Counted from the stretch's first letter, positions 43,395-53,305 are shown. The stretch is 64,000 nt of DNA from Gordonia sediminis (GCA_004193205.1 RZUM01000011.1:124001-188000); one strand, 5' to 3'. Translations and numbers: made by a program. The notes: generated by a model not told the origin, from the letters alone.

Positions 43395-45698
43395 TCAGGA
43401 GCGTCGGTTAACGACGACGCCGTGGTCGCTCTCGAGCTCGGCGATGCGCTGCTCGAGGGCGGCGATCTTGACCTCCCGACGATCCGGGATGTTGATGATC
43501 GGCAGGTCGGCCAGCGGTGCGGTCACCCGTTGCGGGCCGTCGATGGTGTAGACCGTCGCGGTCAGCTCGTCGGTGTCCGAACCCCAGGACCCGTAGTAGG
43601 GCAGGTCTTTCGGCGGCTCCGGCGTGACGAACTCGACGCAGAACTCCGCGAACGGCTTACCCCGCTGAAGGCGTGCGCCACGGGCGGCGGCGCGCGCCTG
43701 CTCGGTGCGTTCGACGTCGAGACGGAATGTCTGCGGGTCGTAGTGCACCGCGAAGATGTCCTCGGCGACCTGCCGGCTGATCCGTCCGAGTTCGGCGTCG
43801 GCGACCACCGATTCCGGCAGCCGCTCCAGCGGATCGCCGTAGCCGCCGCCGGCGCCCTGACTGATCATGTAGAGCTCGCCGTCCTTCGCGAGGTCGAACT
43901 GCAGCCCCATGTGCGAGGTCTGATACCGCCCCTCCGGGAACGGCCGCTCGTTCATGATCTTCTCGATGGACAGATCGAACGTCGTGTTGTCGCGGCGGAA
44001 GTGCTCGTAGACGTTGGTGCCCTTGACCATTGCCAGCGGGTAGGTGCCGCAGCCGTAGCCGCCGAACATGCCGTAGATCGAGGAGAACTTGGCACCGGAG
44101 GTGACGGTCATGAAGCCCCACTCGGGGGTGCCCTCGGCGGCCACGATCATCTCGTAACCCATACCGCCGGTGAACTTCCCGAACCCCATGTTGTCGCGCA
44201 CCAGCCGCTTGGAGACGAGCTGCATGAACGGCACCTCTTCCTCCATGACCTCCTGCTCGGCGGTGTCGGCCATCGCGCAGAACAGTGGCGACACCGCATC
44301 CTCGCCGTCGCGGAACGGTTTTGCACCGCCCGGCATCCCGTTCAGGTCGGCACACAGATTGCCCACCATGTCCCCGTGCTGGGTGACACCACCCCACAGG
44401 AACGTGTTGATCTGGTTGAACCAGTTGGCCACCACGTTGCTGTACTTGTGCGGAGTCGAGAACGACATGCGGCTGTAGAGCGCCTGCATCATGGAGAAGC
44501 CGCGGAACGACGCCTGCAGGGACTGTCCCATCGGCGCGTCGTAGGAGGCGTCGGTCCAGGTGCCCTCGTCGGAGATGATCTCGATGCAGCTCATCGCGGC
44601 GGTGCACCTGGGCAGGTCGGGCCACCAGAACGCCAGGATCGCCTGCATCATCATCGATTTCACCGAGCATAGCGGCGAGTTGATCGCGCGGTTGCGGATT
44701 TCCGGTCCCGACCCGCGCAGATCCACGGTCATGTGATCACCCTTGACGGTGACCTTGCACGCCACCTTGATCAGGATGTTCTCCTTGAGCGTGCTGTCCA
44801 TGAACTGGTCGAATCGGTAGGTGCCGTCGGGCAATTCGGCGATGCGGCGGCGCACCTCGACGTCGACGTCCTCGACGGTGGTGCGCAGTGCCGCCACGAA
44901 GGTGTCCACCCCGACCTCGTCGATGACGGTGTCGATGCGTTCCATGATCTTGCGGACCGCGGTGATCTTCACCTTCAGGTCCGCGAGCTGAAGCTTCGGG
45001 TCCCGGACCGAATGCTGCAGGAAGGTCAGCAGGTCGCGCCGCAAATGGCCGCCTTCGACGATCTTGAAGGGGCTCATCCGCAGCCCGTCGTCGAACGCGG
45101 TCTCCGAACCCGACGGCATACCGCCCGGCTCGCAGGCGCCGTTCTCACCCTCGTGGATGGTCGCCGCGACCCACGCGACGATCTCGCCGTCGCGCATGAT
45201 CGGCATGATCATCGATTGGTCGGTGTTGTGCACGTTCCCGAATCGGGCGTCGTTGTGAATGAATCCGTCTCCCTCGTGGATTCCCACGGTGGGCTCATCT
45301 TTCCAGTACTTCATGATGTACCGGATCGGGTGATGCAGGATGGCACTGAACGCGATCACGCCGTGGCACGAGAGGTAGGAGACGTCACCGGCCGCGGTGT
45401 AGATGGCGGTGGTCAGGTCACCCCATTTCGCGCCGGGCGCCGCGCCCTGCGCCTCACACATCTCGTAGCCTTCGTCGAGAGCGCCGGCGATGCGCTTGCG
45501 GATGCGTTCGACCTCGAGTCGGTCGACCCCGACCGCGATCGCGACCTCCTCGTGATCGCTACGTTCGGAGATGCTGTGACTCCGCATGATCTCGCGATCG
45601 GGCCCCAGGAACAGGGTCGTCTCGTCCATGAACTTGTCCACCCACTGCTGCTCCTCGGCGGTGAGGGCCTTGGTGGGACGGTCGTTGAGTGCAGTCAT
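43395..45698 (-). CDS. Ketone carboxylase alpha subunit (HyuB / acetone carboxylase AcxB-type)
   Basis: A 767-aa protein of the hydantoinase B/oxoprolinase family, close to the size of acetone carboxylase alpha subunits (about 85 kDa). Marks include EDGFIHNDARFGNVHN, VHQTEKF-independent central GPEIRNRAINSPLC and SQGAGGGYGDPLERLP near the C-terminus. In acetone carboxylase this subunit holds the metal site where the activated ketone meets carboxyphosphate. AAGGAC precedes the ATG. It follows the HyuA-like gene by 28 bases. Confidence 0.85.
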   Translation of the reverse strand: MTALNDRPTKALTAEEQQWVDKFMDETTLFLGPDREIMRSHSISERSDHEEVAIAVGVDRLEVERIRKRIAGALDEGYEMCEAQGAAPGAKWGDLTTAIYTAAGDVSYLSCHGVIAFSAILHHPIRYIMKYWKDEPTVGIHEGDGFIHNDARFGNVHNTDQSMIMPIMRDGEIVAWVAATIHEGENGACEPGGMPSGSETAFDDGLRMSPFKIVEGGHLRRDLLTFLQHSVRDPKLQLADLKVKITAVRKIMERIDTVIDEVGVDTFVAALRTTVEDVDVEVRRRIAELPDGTYRFDQFMDSTLKENILIKVACKVTVKGDHMTVDLRGSGPEIRNRAINSPLCSVKSMMMQAILAFWWPDLPRCTAAMSCIEIISDEGTWTDASYDAPMGQSLQASFRGFSMMQALYSRMSFSTPHKYSNVVANWFNQINTFLWGGVTQHGDMVGNLCADLNGMPGGAKPFRDGEDAVSPLFCAMADTAEQEVMEEEVPFMQLVSKRLVRDNMGFGKFTGGMGYEMIVAAEGTPEWGFMTVTSGAKFSSIYGMFGGYGCGTYPLAMVKGTNVYEHFRRDNTTFDLSIEKIMNERPFPEGRYQTSHMGLQFDLAKDGELYMISQGAGGGYGDPLERLPESVVADAELGRISRQVAEDIFAVHYDPQTFRLDVERTEQARAAARGARLQRGKPFAEFCVEFVTPEPPKDLPYYGSWGSDTDELTATVYTIDGPQRVTAPLADLPIINIPDRREVKIAALEQRIAELESDHGVVVNRRS

Positions 45699-45726
45699 TG
45701 TTCGATGTCCTTCGTTGTGGTCGGGG

Positions 45727-47856
45727 TCAGTCCTGCAGGAACCAGACCGCGCCCTGCTTGGTGGGTTCCAGACGCCAGGCGGGTTCCACGAGGAATGTGG
45801 TGGTCTCGGTGGTCACGATCGCGGGACCGTGGATGACGGCATCGGCGGTCAGTGCTTCCTGGTCGTAGACGGGGGTGTCGATGGCTTTCTCGATGCCGAT
45901 GAAGTGGGCCTTGCGGTGTCCGACGGGCGCGGGCTCGGTCCGGGCGCCGCCCTCGTCGAGGGAATCGAAGTTCACCACGTCACCGTCCACAAATGAGGCG
46001 ACTCGGACTGTGCTGCAGCGGATGCCGGCCTCGGGTGCCGCAGAGGCGGCGCCGAATCGGTGGCTGTAGACGTCGCCGAAGATCTTGATGATCTCCAGGA
46101 TGTCGCCGACCCCGCGGACACGGGAGATGTCGGGCAGCGTCACCGCCTGCGTCAGTAGCTGATTGCCGTAGCGCATGTCCATTTCGAGCCGGTGGCGTAC
46201 ATCGTCACCCGAGAATCCCTGCCGGATCAGGTCTTCGCGACCCTGATCCTCCAGATCGGCGATCACCGCGTTCAGCTCGTCGTAGTCGTCGTGCAGGGCG
46301 CGGGTGGTGGCGTTGTACATCGTGATGTGCACGCCGCGTTCGTGGAAGTGCAACTGTTTCATGTTGCCGGCACCGCAGGCGGAGAACACCGACGAGAACG
46401 GCGGCGCCAGAACCCGTTTGATACCCGCATGGCGTGCGATACCGCAGGCGTGCAGGGGGCCGTTGCCGCCGTAGGCCAGCATCGTGAAGTCCTCGGGGAG
46501 ATAGCCGCGCACGCGCAGTTCCTTGCCGATGCCGATGGCCATCTGTTCGTCGACGCTGTCCTTGATCACCCGGCAGACACCGATGACGTCCATGTCGAGG
46601 TGATCGCAGAGATTCTCTTCCATCGCGAACTTCGACCGGCGCGGATTCAGCTTGATGAAGCCGTTCGCGTAGTTCTCCGGGTCGAGGTAGCCCAGCAGCA
46701 GGTCGGCGTCGGTGACCGTGGGCCGCAGCCCGCCGCGGTCATAGCATGCGGGTCCGGGGTTGGAGCCGGCCGACTGCGGGCCGATCTTGATCGAGTTGTG
46801 GATGCGGTCGTAGCTCGCGATGGAACCGCCACCGGCGCCGAGGGTGTCGAGGTGAACCATCGGCACCGAGACCAGCCAGCGATCGATGGTGGGCAGGAAG
46901 TCGTAGTGTTTGACCCCGCCTTCCGGAACGAGCCCGATGTCGAAGGAGGTGCCGCCCATGTCGGTGGAGATGACGTGCCCCAGACCGGTCTCGGTGGACA
47001 GATGCTCGGCCGCGCCGACGCCGGCGATGGGACCGGAGTGGATCGTCTGCAGTGCATCGGTGGAGTTCATCTGCGCCATGCCGCCGGAGTTGTGGATGAC
47101 GAGCATGGGGCGGTCATATCCGAAGTCGCGCAGGTTGTTCGACAACTGCGAGAGCGCGTGGAACATGATCGAGTGCAGGTAGCCGTCGACGATGGTCGAG
47201 GTGGCCCGCACGTATTCGCCCTTGCGGCCGGACACCTGGTGGCCGAGCAGGACCGGGATCGCGCCGAGTTCGTGCGGCGGGAACTCGTCGAGGATGATCT
47301 CCTGGATCGCCAACTCGTGGTCGGGGTTCTCGGTGGCGTTGGTCAGCGAGACCACGATCGCCTCGGCGCCGGCGTCGACGAGTTCGCGGACCACCGACCG
47401 GACGTCGTCGGGGTCGAGCCGGGCCACCACCTTGCCCGCGGAGTTGATGCGTTCCTTGACCGATCGGATCAGCTTGCGCGGGACCAACGGTTCCGGCCGT
47501 TGCGCCGCGGGCAGGTTCTGCTGCATCGAATAGTCCAGGCCCTCGCCGTACCCACGGCCGCGGGACAGCGGGATGGTGTCCTCGAAGCCGTGGGTGACGA
47601 TCGCGGCGACCTTGGGTCCGTTGCGTTCGATGAGCGCGTTGGTGCCCAGCGTGGTGGCGTACCGAACCGAGTCGACCTCCGACAGCACGGTCGAACGGTC
47701 GAGTCCGGCGCGTTTGCAGGCGAGGTCGAGGGCGTCGTTGAAGCCGATCGCGAGGTTGTGGTGGGTGGTGAGCGCCTTGGCGTCGACGTAGGTGTCGTCC
47801 CAGACGAAGAAGCAGTCGGTGAATGTTCCGCCGATGTCAACGGAGATGCGTTTCAT
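45727..47856 (-). CDS. Ketone carboxylase beta subunit (HyuA / AcxA-type)
   Basis: A 709-aa ASKHA-fold ATPase of the hydantoinase A family, the size of acetone carboxylase beta subunits (about 78 kDa). It begins RISVDIGGTFTDCFFVWDD, and a second phosphate loop reads VISTDMGGTSFDIGLV (about residue 295). It would bind ATP, activate bicarbonate and/or the ketone, and pass products to the alpha subunit. GGAG precedes the ATG. It lies 36 bases after the gamma gene. Confidence 0.87.
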   Translation of the reverse strand: MKRISVDIGGTFTDCFFVWDDTYVDAKALTTHHNLAIGFNDALDLACKRAGLDRSTVLSEVDSVRYATTLGTNALIERNGPKVAAIVTHGFEDTIPLSRGRGYGEGLDYSMQQNLPAAQRPEPLVPRKLIRSVKERINSAGKVVARLDPDDVRSVVRELVDAGAEAIVVSLTNATENPDHELAIQEIILDEFPPHELGAIPVLLGHQVSGRKGEYVRATSTIVDGYLHSIMFHALSQLSNNLRDFGYDRPMLVIHNSGGMAQMNSTDALQTIHSGPIAGVGAAEHLSTETGLGHVISTDMGGTSFDIGLVPEGGVKHYDFLPTIDRWLVSVPMVHLDTLGAGGGSIASYDRIHNSIKIGPQSAGSNPGPACYDRGGLRPTVTDADLLLGYLDPENYANGFIKLNPRRSKFAMEENLCDHLDMDVIGVCRVIKDSVDEQMAIGIGKELRVRGYLPEDFTMLAYGGNGPLHACGIARHAGIKRVLAPPFSSVFSACGAGNMKQLHFHERGVHITMYNATTRALHDDYDELNAVIADLEDQGREDLIRQGFSGDDVRHRLEMDMRYGNQLLTQAVTLPDISRVRGVGDILEIIKIFGDVYSHRFGAASAAPEAGIRCSTVRVASFVDGDVVNFDSLDEGGARTEPAPVGHRKAHFIGIEKAIDTPVYDQEALTADAVIHGPAIVTTETTTFLVEPAWRLEPTKQGAVWFLQD

Positions 47857-47892
47857 TGGTGACTCCTGTGGGCTTTCGTGGATCGGGTCGGA

Positions 47893-48321
47893 TCAGCGGA
47901 TGTGACCGGCGGACTTGAGTTCTGCGGTGTACTTCTGCGCGTCGTCGCCGGGTCCGTAGTTGTGGACCTCCTCGGCGTCACAGCCGCGCTCCTCCCATTG
48001 CCGGCGCAGGGCGGGGATGTCGATGAGCATGTCGACGGCCGGCGGATGCCCCGGCGGCAGGTACTCCACCTCGATCTGGGTCGCGCAGCCCGGGCAGTAG
48101 TACTCGACGATGCGGCAGAAACCGGGGTCGGGACTGAAGGTGTACTCGTAACGCTCGGGGTCGACGATCGGCTGATGGATCTCGCGCGGATCACGATCGT
48201 AGGCAAGCGTTCCGGGCTTGTAGTTGTCGTGGGCCGAACCCATGTCGTGGCCGCAGACGCGGCACAGCCAGCGTTCGGCGTCGAGGTCGATGAGGAGGTA
48301 TTCGGTCATGGGGACTCGCAT
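47893..48321 (-). CDS. Ketone carboxylase gamma subunit (acetone carboxylase AcxC-type)
   Basis: A 142-aa small subunit. Two Cys pairs (WLCRVCGHDMG and EYYCPGCATQIEVEYLPPGHP) form a zinc-ribbon-like site, as in acetone carboxylase gamma. It is shorter than the 19-20 kDa AcxC. I start at MRVPMTEYLL because AAGGAGG is ideally placed; the alternative is ATG 48309. It sits between the two HyuA-like genes. Confidence 0.85.
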   Translation of the reverse strand: MRVPMTEYLLIDLDAERWLCRVCGHDMGSAHDNYKPGTLAYDRDPREIHQPIVDPERYEYTFSPDPGFCRIVEYYCPGCATQIEVEYLPPGHPPAVDMLIDIPALRRQWEERGCDAEEVHNYGPGDDAQKYTAELKSAGHIR

Positions 48322-48368
48322 CGGGAGTCCTCCTTTCGGGGTGTGGGATGGACGGACGCGGCCGATGG

Positions 48369-50276
48369 TCAGTGCGCGTCGGTGAGGAAGATGTCGCCGG
48401 ATGCGGTGATCCGGAACGACCAGCCCGGCAGGACACGGGCGGTGAAGAAGGGGCCCTCGATGATCGCGGGGCCCGGACCGGTGTGGCCCGGTTCGAGGTC
48501 GTCGAGGACGTGCACCGCCACGTCGTCGATCTGATCGGCCGACGAACGCACCTGCCGGGTGCCCGCCGAAGGCGCCGGTCGCGAGGCGGATTCGACATCC
48601 GCCTCGAGAGCGGGATGAGGCAGCGTCGCGGTCGCGGTGAGCTCCAGCGAGACGGCATGTCCCGGGTAGTCGACCTCGTCGCCGCGCAGGTACCCGATCC
48701 GCCGCACCTGACCGTCGTCCTGGTTTTCGACGACGAGCTGCCAGGACGTCTCGCAGTCGGCGAGCGCGTAGCCCTCCTGGAACATGTCCCGCTCCGCGCG
48801 GGCGAGGAGGTCGTCGTAGATGGCGGCCGCCGCGTCCGCACCGGCCTCGCCCACGAGCACCTCGTAGGTCTTGCCGATGTCGGAGAAGGCGATGCCGAAT
48901 GCGGAGAACACGGCCGCGGTGCGCGGGATCAGGACCCGGTTGACGCCGGCGAGTCGCGCGGCGCCCGCGGCGCTCATCGGTCCGGCGCCACCGAAGGCCA
49001 CCAGTGTTGTGCCCGATTGCACCCATGAGGCGAAGGATCCGGCGAGCGCCGCGAAGTAGGCGTTCTCCATCCGGATCAGCGCGTCGGGGAGGCTGATGCC
49101 GAGCGGCTCGGCGATGGTCTCGGTGATGACCGCCCGCGACCGTTCGGGATCGAGGGTGAAGGTTCCGTCGAGATAGGTGTCGGCGTCGAGCACCCCGAGC
49201 AGCAGGTTGACGTCGGTGATCGTGGCCTGTTTGCCGCCGAAGCCGAAGCAGGCGGGTCCGGGAGCCGCCCCCACCGACTGCGGTCCCACGGTGATCGCGC
49301 CGTCGACGACCGCGATGACCGACGATCCGCCCACACCGGTGGAGGCGACGTCGCTCATCGGGTAGGAGATGTCGACGCCCTCGATGGTGCCGCGGTCGAG
49401 CGCGGCGACCTCGTGGTCGCGGACGACACCCACGTCGGTGGTGGTACCGCCGATGTCCATCATGAGTGCATGCCCCAGGCCGTAGACCTTGGCGAGGGCG
49501 GCGGTGGCCTCCAGACCGCCCCGCGGACCCGAGGAATAGGTCTTGAGCGCGATGGACTTGGCGACCCGCGACGACGCGCCGTCGTTGCGGTAGACCAGCA
49601 ACGGGTTGGCGACCTTGTACTCCTTGAGGCGGCGCTCGGCGCCGTACAGGAAGCGCTCCATCGTCGGGTGCAGGAACGAGTTGACCACGCAGGACCACGC
49701 GCGCCGCTCGTCCTTGCGGTCGCCGGCGAGTTCCCAGCTGTAGATCAGCGGTACCGAGCCGAGCAGGTGGCGCGGGAACTTGCGCAGCAGGATCTGTCGC
49801 AGATGCCGTTCCTGCTCGACGGTCTCCGCCACGATCACCACCCGGGCCGCGCCCAGGGTGGTGAGTCGGTTGACCTCTTGCACCGCCTCGAACTCCAGGT
49901 CGGCCGAGTCGGGGTCGAGGACGGCGATCCGCTCGTCCACGAGTCCGTTGAACAGCTTCTTCTCCGCCTCGGTGACCTCCATGCGCTCGCGCAGATCCGG
50001 GATCGTGGTGACGATGCCGATCATCGGCCCCTTGCGTTCCACCAGGGCATTGGTGCCCTGCGTGGTCGAGTACCGGATGTGGTGGGCCTGGTGCAGGAGT
50101 CGGGTGATGTCGGCGTCACCGTAGAGATCCACCGACGCCTTCTCGATCCCGGTGAACAGACATTCGGACAGGTCGTGCGGAGTGGTCAGGGTCTTGGTGA
50201 AGCTGACGCTCGCCCCATTCCACACGCAGATGTCGGTGAGGGTGCCCCCGTTGTCGATGTTGATCAGAGTTTCCAT
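48369..50276 (-). CDS. Second HyuA-like subunit (Apc1-like)
   Basis: A 635-aa hydantoinase A-like protein, divergent from the 709-aa one. It begins METLINIDNGGTLTDICVW, with Asn in place of the usual Gly in the first phosphate loop, and continues with LMMDIGGTTTDVGVV. Its C-terminus resembles that of acetophenone carboxylase Apc1. Acetone carboxylases have one HyuA subunit, whereas acetophenone carboxylase has two. It heads the operon and is divergent from the activator gene. I start at METLINID, as the 32 residues upstream look non-coding. Confidence 0.83.
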   Translation of the reverse strand: METLINIDNGGTLTDICVWNGASVSFTKTLTTPHDLSECLFTGIEKASVDLYGDADITRLLHQAHHIRYSTTQGTNALVERKGPMIGIVTTIPDLRERMEVTEAEKKLFNGLVDERIAVLDPDSADLEFEAVQEVNRLTTLGAARVVIVAETVEQERHLRQILLRKFPRHLLGSVPLIYSWELAGDRKDERRAWSCVVNSFLHPTMERFLYGAERRLKEYKVANPLLVYRNDGASSRVAKSIALKTYSSGPRGGLEATAALAKVYGLGHALMMDIGGTTTDVGVVRDHEVAALDRGTIEGVDISYPMSDVASTGVGGSSVIAVVDGAITVGPQSVGAAPGPACFGFGGKQATITDVNLLLGVLDADTYLDGTFTLDPERSRAVITETIAEPLGISLPDALIRMENAYFAALAGSFASWVQSGTTLVAFGGAGPMSAAGAARLAGVNRVLIPRTAAVFSAFGIAFSDIGKTYEVLVGEAGADAAAAIYDDLLARAERDMFQEGYALADCETSWQLVVENQDDGQVRRIGYLRGDEVDYPGHAVSLELTATATLPHPALEADVESASRPAPSAGTRQVRSSADQIDDVAVHVLDDLEPGHTGPGPAIIEGPFFTARVLPGWSFRITASGDIFLTDAH

Positions 50277-50464
50277 GCCGATCCATTCGTGAGACTTCTC
50301 TGGCTTTCGGAAGTGGCGTGCGCCACACCTAGGACAAGATTTGTCGCGTCTCACACCCGCGGCGTGTGTCAACCTGCTACAGCCGACGGGGTAGCTATGT
50401 GACCTGGATCTCTTCGATAATTGAGGTATCCCGACAACACCGAGACCCGGACGGAGGTCGGCAC
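50277..50464. promoter_or_regulatory. Divergent promoter of the ketone carboxylase operon and its activator
   Basis: This 188-bp region contains the palindrome GTGGCG-TG-CGCCAC (50313-50326) and the inverted repeat CACAC-N7-GTGTG (50352-50368). Both are candidate sites for the divergently encoded activator. Confidence 0.55.
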
Positions 50465-52312
50465 ATGCCGAACAGCGCGAGTCGCCTGCTTAGGGTTGCC
50501 GCAGCTCGAGCGGATTTCCTCGACGCCGGCCCGGCCGCCGCGGGCGGCGTCGACGACGTCGTCGTCGCCTCGTGGCAGCGCAGCCATGACGCCGGTGTGG
50601 ATGTCACCGCCGCTCACACCACGTTCTCCGACGACATCGATCCCGGTTCGCTGCTGGCCGGCTGCGCCCAACCGGTCCTGGAACAACTACGCAACGACAC
50701 CGCCGACATGCCCCTGGTCATCGCCCTCACCGATCGCCGCGCACGGCTGGTGCGCCGGATCGACTCATCGGTCGCCGTCGGCCGTCTGCTCGACCGGGTG
50801 CAGTTCGCACCGGGATTCTCGTACGCCGAGACGGCGATGGGCACCAACGGCGTCGGCACCGTGCTGGAGGCCGGACGGCCGGTCAGCGTCGTCGGGCCCG
50901 AGCATTTCACCGAACATCTCCAGTCGTTCGCGTGCTCGGGCGCTCCGATCATCGACCCGGTGACCCGGCACGTCGAAGGCGTGCTCGACATCTCGACGCT
51001 CACGAACACGTGGAGCCCGATCATGCACGCGCTGGTCAAGAGCGCCGCCAAGGACATCGCGCAGAACCTGCTGCTCGACCGCAGCCAGGCCCAGCAGGCC
51101 ATCTTCTCCACCTACCTGCAGGCCACGAGCCGTTCCTCGAAGCGGGCGGTCTTCGCGTTCGGCAGTTCGTTGTTCATGGCCAACGCGGTGGCCGAGGATC
51201 TGTTCACGCCCGACGAACAGCGCACGCTGCGTGAGCATGCCACCTTCCTGATGAAGCGGCGTGAGCGGATCAGCGACACCGTCGTGCTCGATCGGGGCCG
51301 GCACGTGCACATCACCGGCACCCGGATCATGATCGGTTCCGATGTCGCCGGGCTCGTCACGACCGCGGAGATCGTCTCCGCCGGTGAGCCCGGTTGCCTC
51401 AGCACGCTGGATGACCGCCACCTGCCGCGCGCCGGGGTGAGCACCACCCAGACGTCGAAGCTCGCCGATACCGCAGCCCAACCGGCGGAGAGTGTGGTGG
51501 CGGGCCGGTCGCCCGGATGGGTGCAGGCGTGTGCCGAACTCGAGAACGCGATGTCCCGCCGCCAACCTGCGGTGATCGTCGGTGAGCCCGGGACCGGAAA
51601 GTTCACCCTGACCGCCGAGATGTTCCACGGCCTGTACGCCGGGGCGCGCAGCATCAGCGTGGACGCCACGCAGCTCAGCACCGACGCCGTCGGGACCGAT
51701 GTGGGTTCGATCCTCGCCGGCGGCACCGGCCCCACGCTCTACATCGTCCGCAACATCGACCAGCTCACGACGGACGGGGCGTCGCAGGCGACCGAACTCC
51801 TCGACGAGATCACCGCCCGCGAAGGTCCCACCTGGTTCTGCGCGACCGTCTCCGACTCGTCCCTCGACTCCGATCTGCCGTTCCGCGAACTGCTCGGATT
51901 CTTCGAGGTCTCGGTGACCGTGCCGCCGCTTCGTCTGCGCACCGACGACTTCGAGCAGATCACCGCCGCCGTGCTGCGCGCGATCGCGCCCGGTCGCAGC
52001 GTCCGGCTGAGCCCGGAAGCCAAGCGGGTGCTGTCGCGGTATTCGTGGCCGCGCAACATCTCTCAGCTCCGTGAAGCGTTGGTGCACGCCCTCCGTCGGC
52101 GCCCGGTCGGCGAGATCCAGGCCGGCGATCTGCCCGGCTACTGCCAGTCCGCCACGAGGCGCACCCTGACCCCGGTCGAGAGTTCCGAACGCGACCTCAT
52201 CGTCAACGCATTACGCGAACACACCGGCAACCGTGTCGCGGCCGCCGAGAGTCTGGGTATGTCGCGCTCGACGTTCTATCGCCGGATCAAGGCGTACGGA
52301 GTGACGGCCTGA
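50465..52312 (+). CDS. GAF/AAA-like/Fis-type transcriptional activator (AcoR/MimR-like)
   Basis: A 615-aa regulator with a GAF-like sensor part (about 50-210), an AAA-like central part (about 340-550) and a Fis-type HTH (RVAAAESLGMSRSTFYRRIK) at the C-terminus. Walker A is near consensus (GEPGTGKF, residues 373-380), but Walker B is degraded (TLYIVRNIDQL lacks the acidic pair). No GAFTGA loop is visible, so it should not act with sigma-54. It resembles the actinobacterial AcoR/MimR activators of alcohol, ketone and hydrocarbon catabolism. I start at MPNSASR, with GGAGG. Confidence 0.85.
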   Translation: MPNSASRLLRVAAARADFLDAGPAAAGGVDDVVVASWQRSHDAGVDVTAAHTTFSDDIDPGSLLAGCAQPVLEQLRNDTADMPLVIALTDRRARLVRRIDSSVAVGRLLDRVQFAPGFSYAETAMGTNGVGTVLEAGRPVSVVGPEHFTEHLQSFACSGAPIIDPVTRHVEGVLDISTLTNTWSPIMHALVKSAAKDIAQNLLLDRSQAQQAIFSTYLQATSRSSKRAVFAFGSSLFMANAVAEDLFTPDEQRTLREHATFLMKRRERISDTVVLDRGRHVHITGTRIMIGSDVAGLVTTAEIVSAGEPGCLSTLDDRHLPRAGVSTTQTSKLADTAAQPAESVVAGRSPGWVQACAELENAMSRRQPAVIVGEPGTGKFTLTAEMFHGLYAGARSISVDATQLSTDAVGTDVGSILAGGTGPTLYIVRNIDQLTTDGASQATELLDEITAREGPTWFCATVSDSSLDSDLPFRELLGFFEVSVTVPPLRLRTDDFEQITAAVLRAIAPGRSVRLSPEAKRVLSRYSWPRNISQLREALVHALRRRPVGEIQAGDLPGYCQSATRRTLTPVESSERDLIVNALREHTGNRVAAAESLGMSRSTFYRRIKAYGVTA

Positions 52313-53305
52313 CTATCCGGCCTCGACCTTCGGCATGATCTCCTCGGTGAGCCGCTTGAGATCGTCGAGCGTCTTCGAGACCGGGACGTCGGCGAACGGC
52401 GGCCACAGCAGCGGCATGTCGAGGCCGGCCTCCTGATAGCGCTTGAGGGTTTCGGTGATCTGAGAAGCCGTTCCTACCAACAGGTTCGACAGTTTCCCGT
52501 TGGGTGTCTGATCGGTCTCCTCGTCGGTGATGACGAACCAGATCATGCTGCAGATGTCGAGGTCGTCGATGGAGCGTGGCGTATCCAGCTCGGCCAATTC
52601 ACGTGCGATGGCTCCCCGCCATTTGCTGAGTTCCTCCGGTGTGTCCTGGATGCCGATCCATCCTGACATCCCGTACTTGGCGACCCGCAACGCCGAACGA
52701 CGGGGATCCCGGAGACCACTGAAGTACATGGGCGGGAAGGGCTTCTGCACGGGCTTGGCACCGAAACCGCTGCGCTCGAAGTCGGCGAACTCGCCGTGAT
52801 ATTCGAAGAGGTCGTTGGTCCAGATCCCCTGCATGATCTCGATGCTCTCGCGGACGTTGGCGTGACGTCGCGGGAAGATGTCCGACGCGCTCGCGGCCGC
52901 GAATTCCTCGGGCATCCAGCCCGACCCGACGGCCACGTTGAGTCGCCCGTGGGAGAGGTGGTCGATCGTGGCGAGTTCCGCGGCCAGCACCCCCGGGGCA
53001 CGGAACGGTGTGTCGATGACGCTCATGCCGATGCGTACCTTGGAGGTCTTGGCGGCCAGCCACGGGATCAGCGGCATGCCCTGCAAGAACTCGCCGTCGG
53101 ACGAGACCGGCAGCTGCTTCGGGAACCCTTCCATCATCCCGAACGGGTGCTGCATTTCACCCCGGTCCGACACCTCGGGGACGATGATCCGGTCCAGCGT
53201 CCAGACCGAGTCGAAGTCCAGTTCCTCGGCCAGCGCGGTCAGGTCCTCGAGTTCTTCAACGGTGACCTTGTTGCGAAAGTTCGGCAGATAGAGCGCGAGT
53301 TTCAT
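52313..53305 (-). CDS. LLM-class oxidoreductase, F420-type
   Basis: A 330-aa luciferase-like TIM barrel, shorter than the 367-aa relative at 10 kb. It begins MKLALYLPNFRNKVTVEELEDLTALAEEL and carries SKVRIGMSVIDTPFRAPGVLA and GRLNVAVGSGWMPEEF, typical of F420-dependent or FMN-dependent members. GGAGG precedes the ATG. It lies 25 bases after the acyl-CoA synthetase gene on the same strand and could act on the same substrate. The stop codon abuts that of the convergent activator gene. Confidence 0.86.
   Translation of the reverse strand: MKLALYLPNFRNKVTVEELEDLTALAEELDFDSVWTLDRIIVPEVSDRGEMQHPFGMMEGFPKQLPVSSDGEFLQGMPLIPWLAAKTSKVRIGMSVIDTPFRAPGVLAAELATIDHLSHGRLNVAVGSGWMPEEFAAASASDIFPRRHANVRESIEIMQGIWTNDLFEYHGEFADFERSGFGAKPVQKPFPPMYFSGLRDPRRSALRVAKYGMSGWIGIQDTPEELSKWRGAIARELAELDTPRSIDDLDICSMIWFVITDEETDQTPNGKLSNLLVGTASQITETLKRYQEAGLDMPLLWPPFADVPVSKTLDDLKRLTEEIMPKVEAG

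Noticed and set aside
42423-44672. 749-codon open frame on the + strand
   Set aside because: It is antisense to the HyuB-like gene and the next gene; no recognisable motif, and the reverse-strand genes are clearly real.
48322-49698. N-terminal extension of the gamma subunit frame to 49698
   Set aside because: The extension is Arg/Gly-rich and overlaps the second HyuA-like gene in another frame. The strong AAGGAGG site supports the start at 48321.
50465-52312. Classical sigma-54 enhancer-binding protein
   Set aside because: The GAFTGA loop and Walker B acidic pair are missing, and sigma-54 is generally absent from this group of bacteria.
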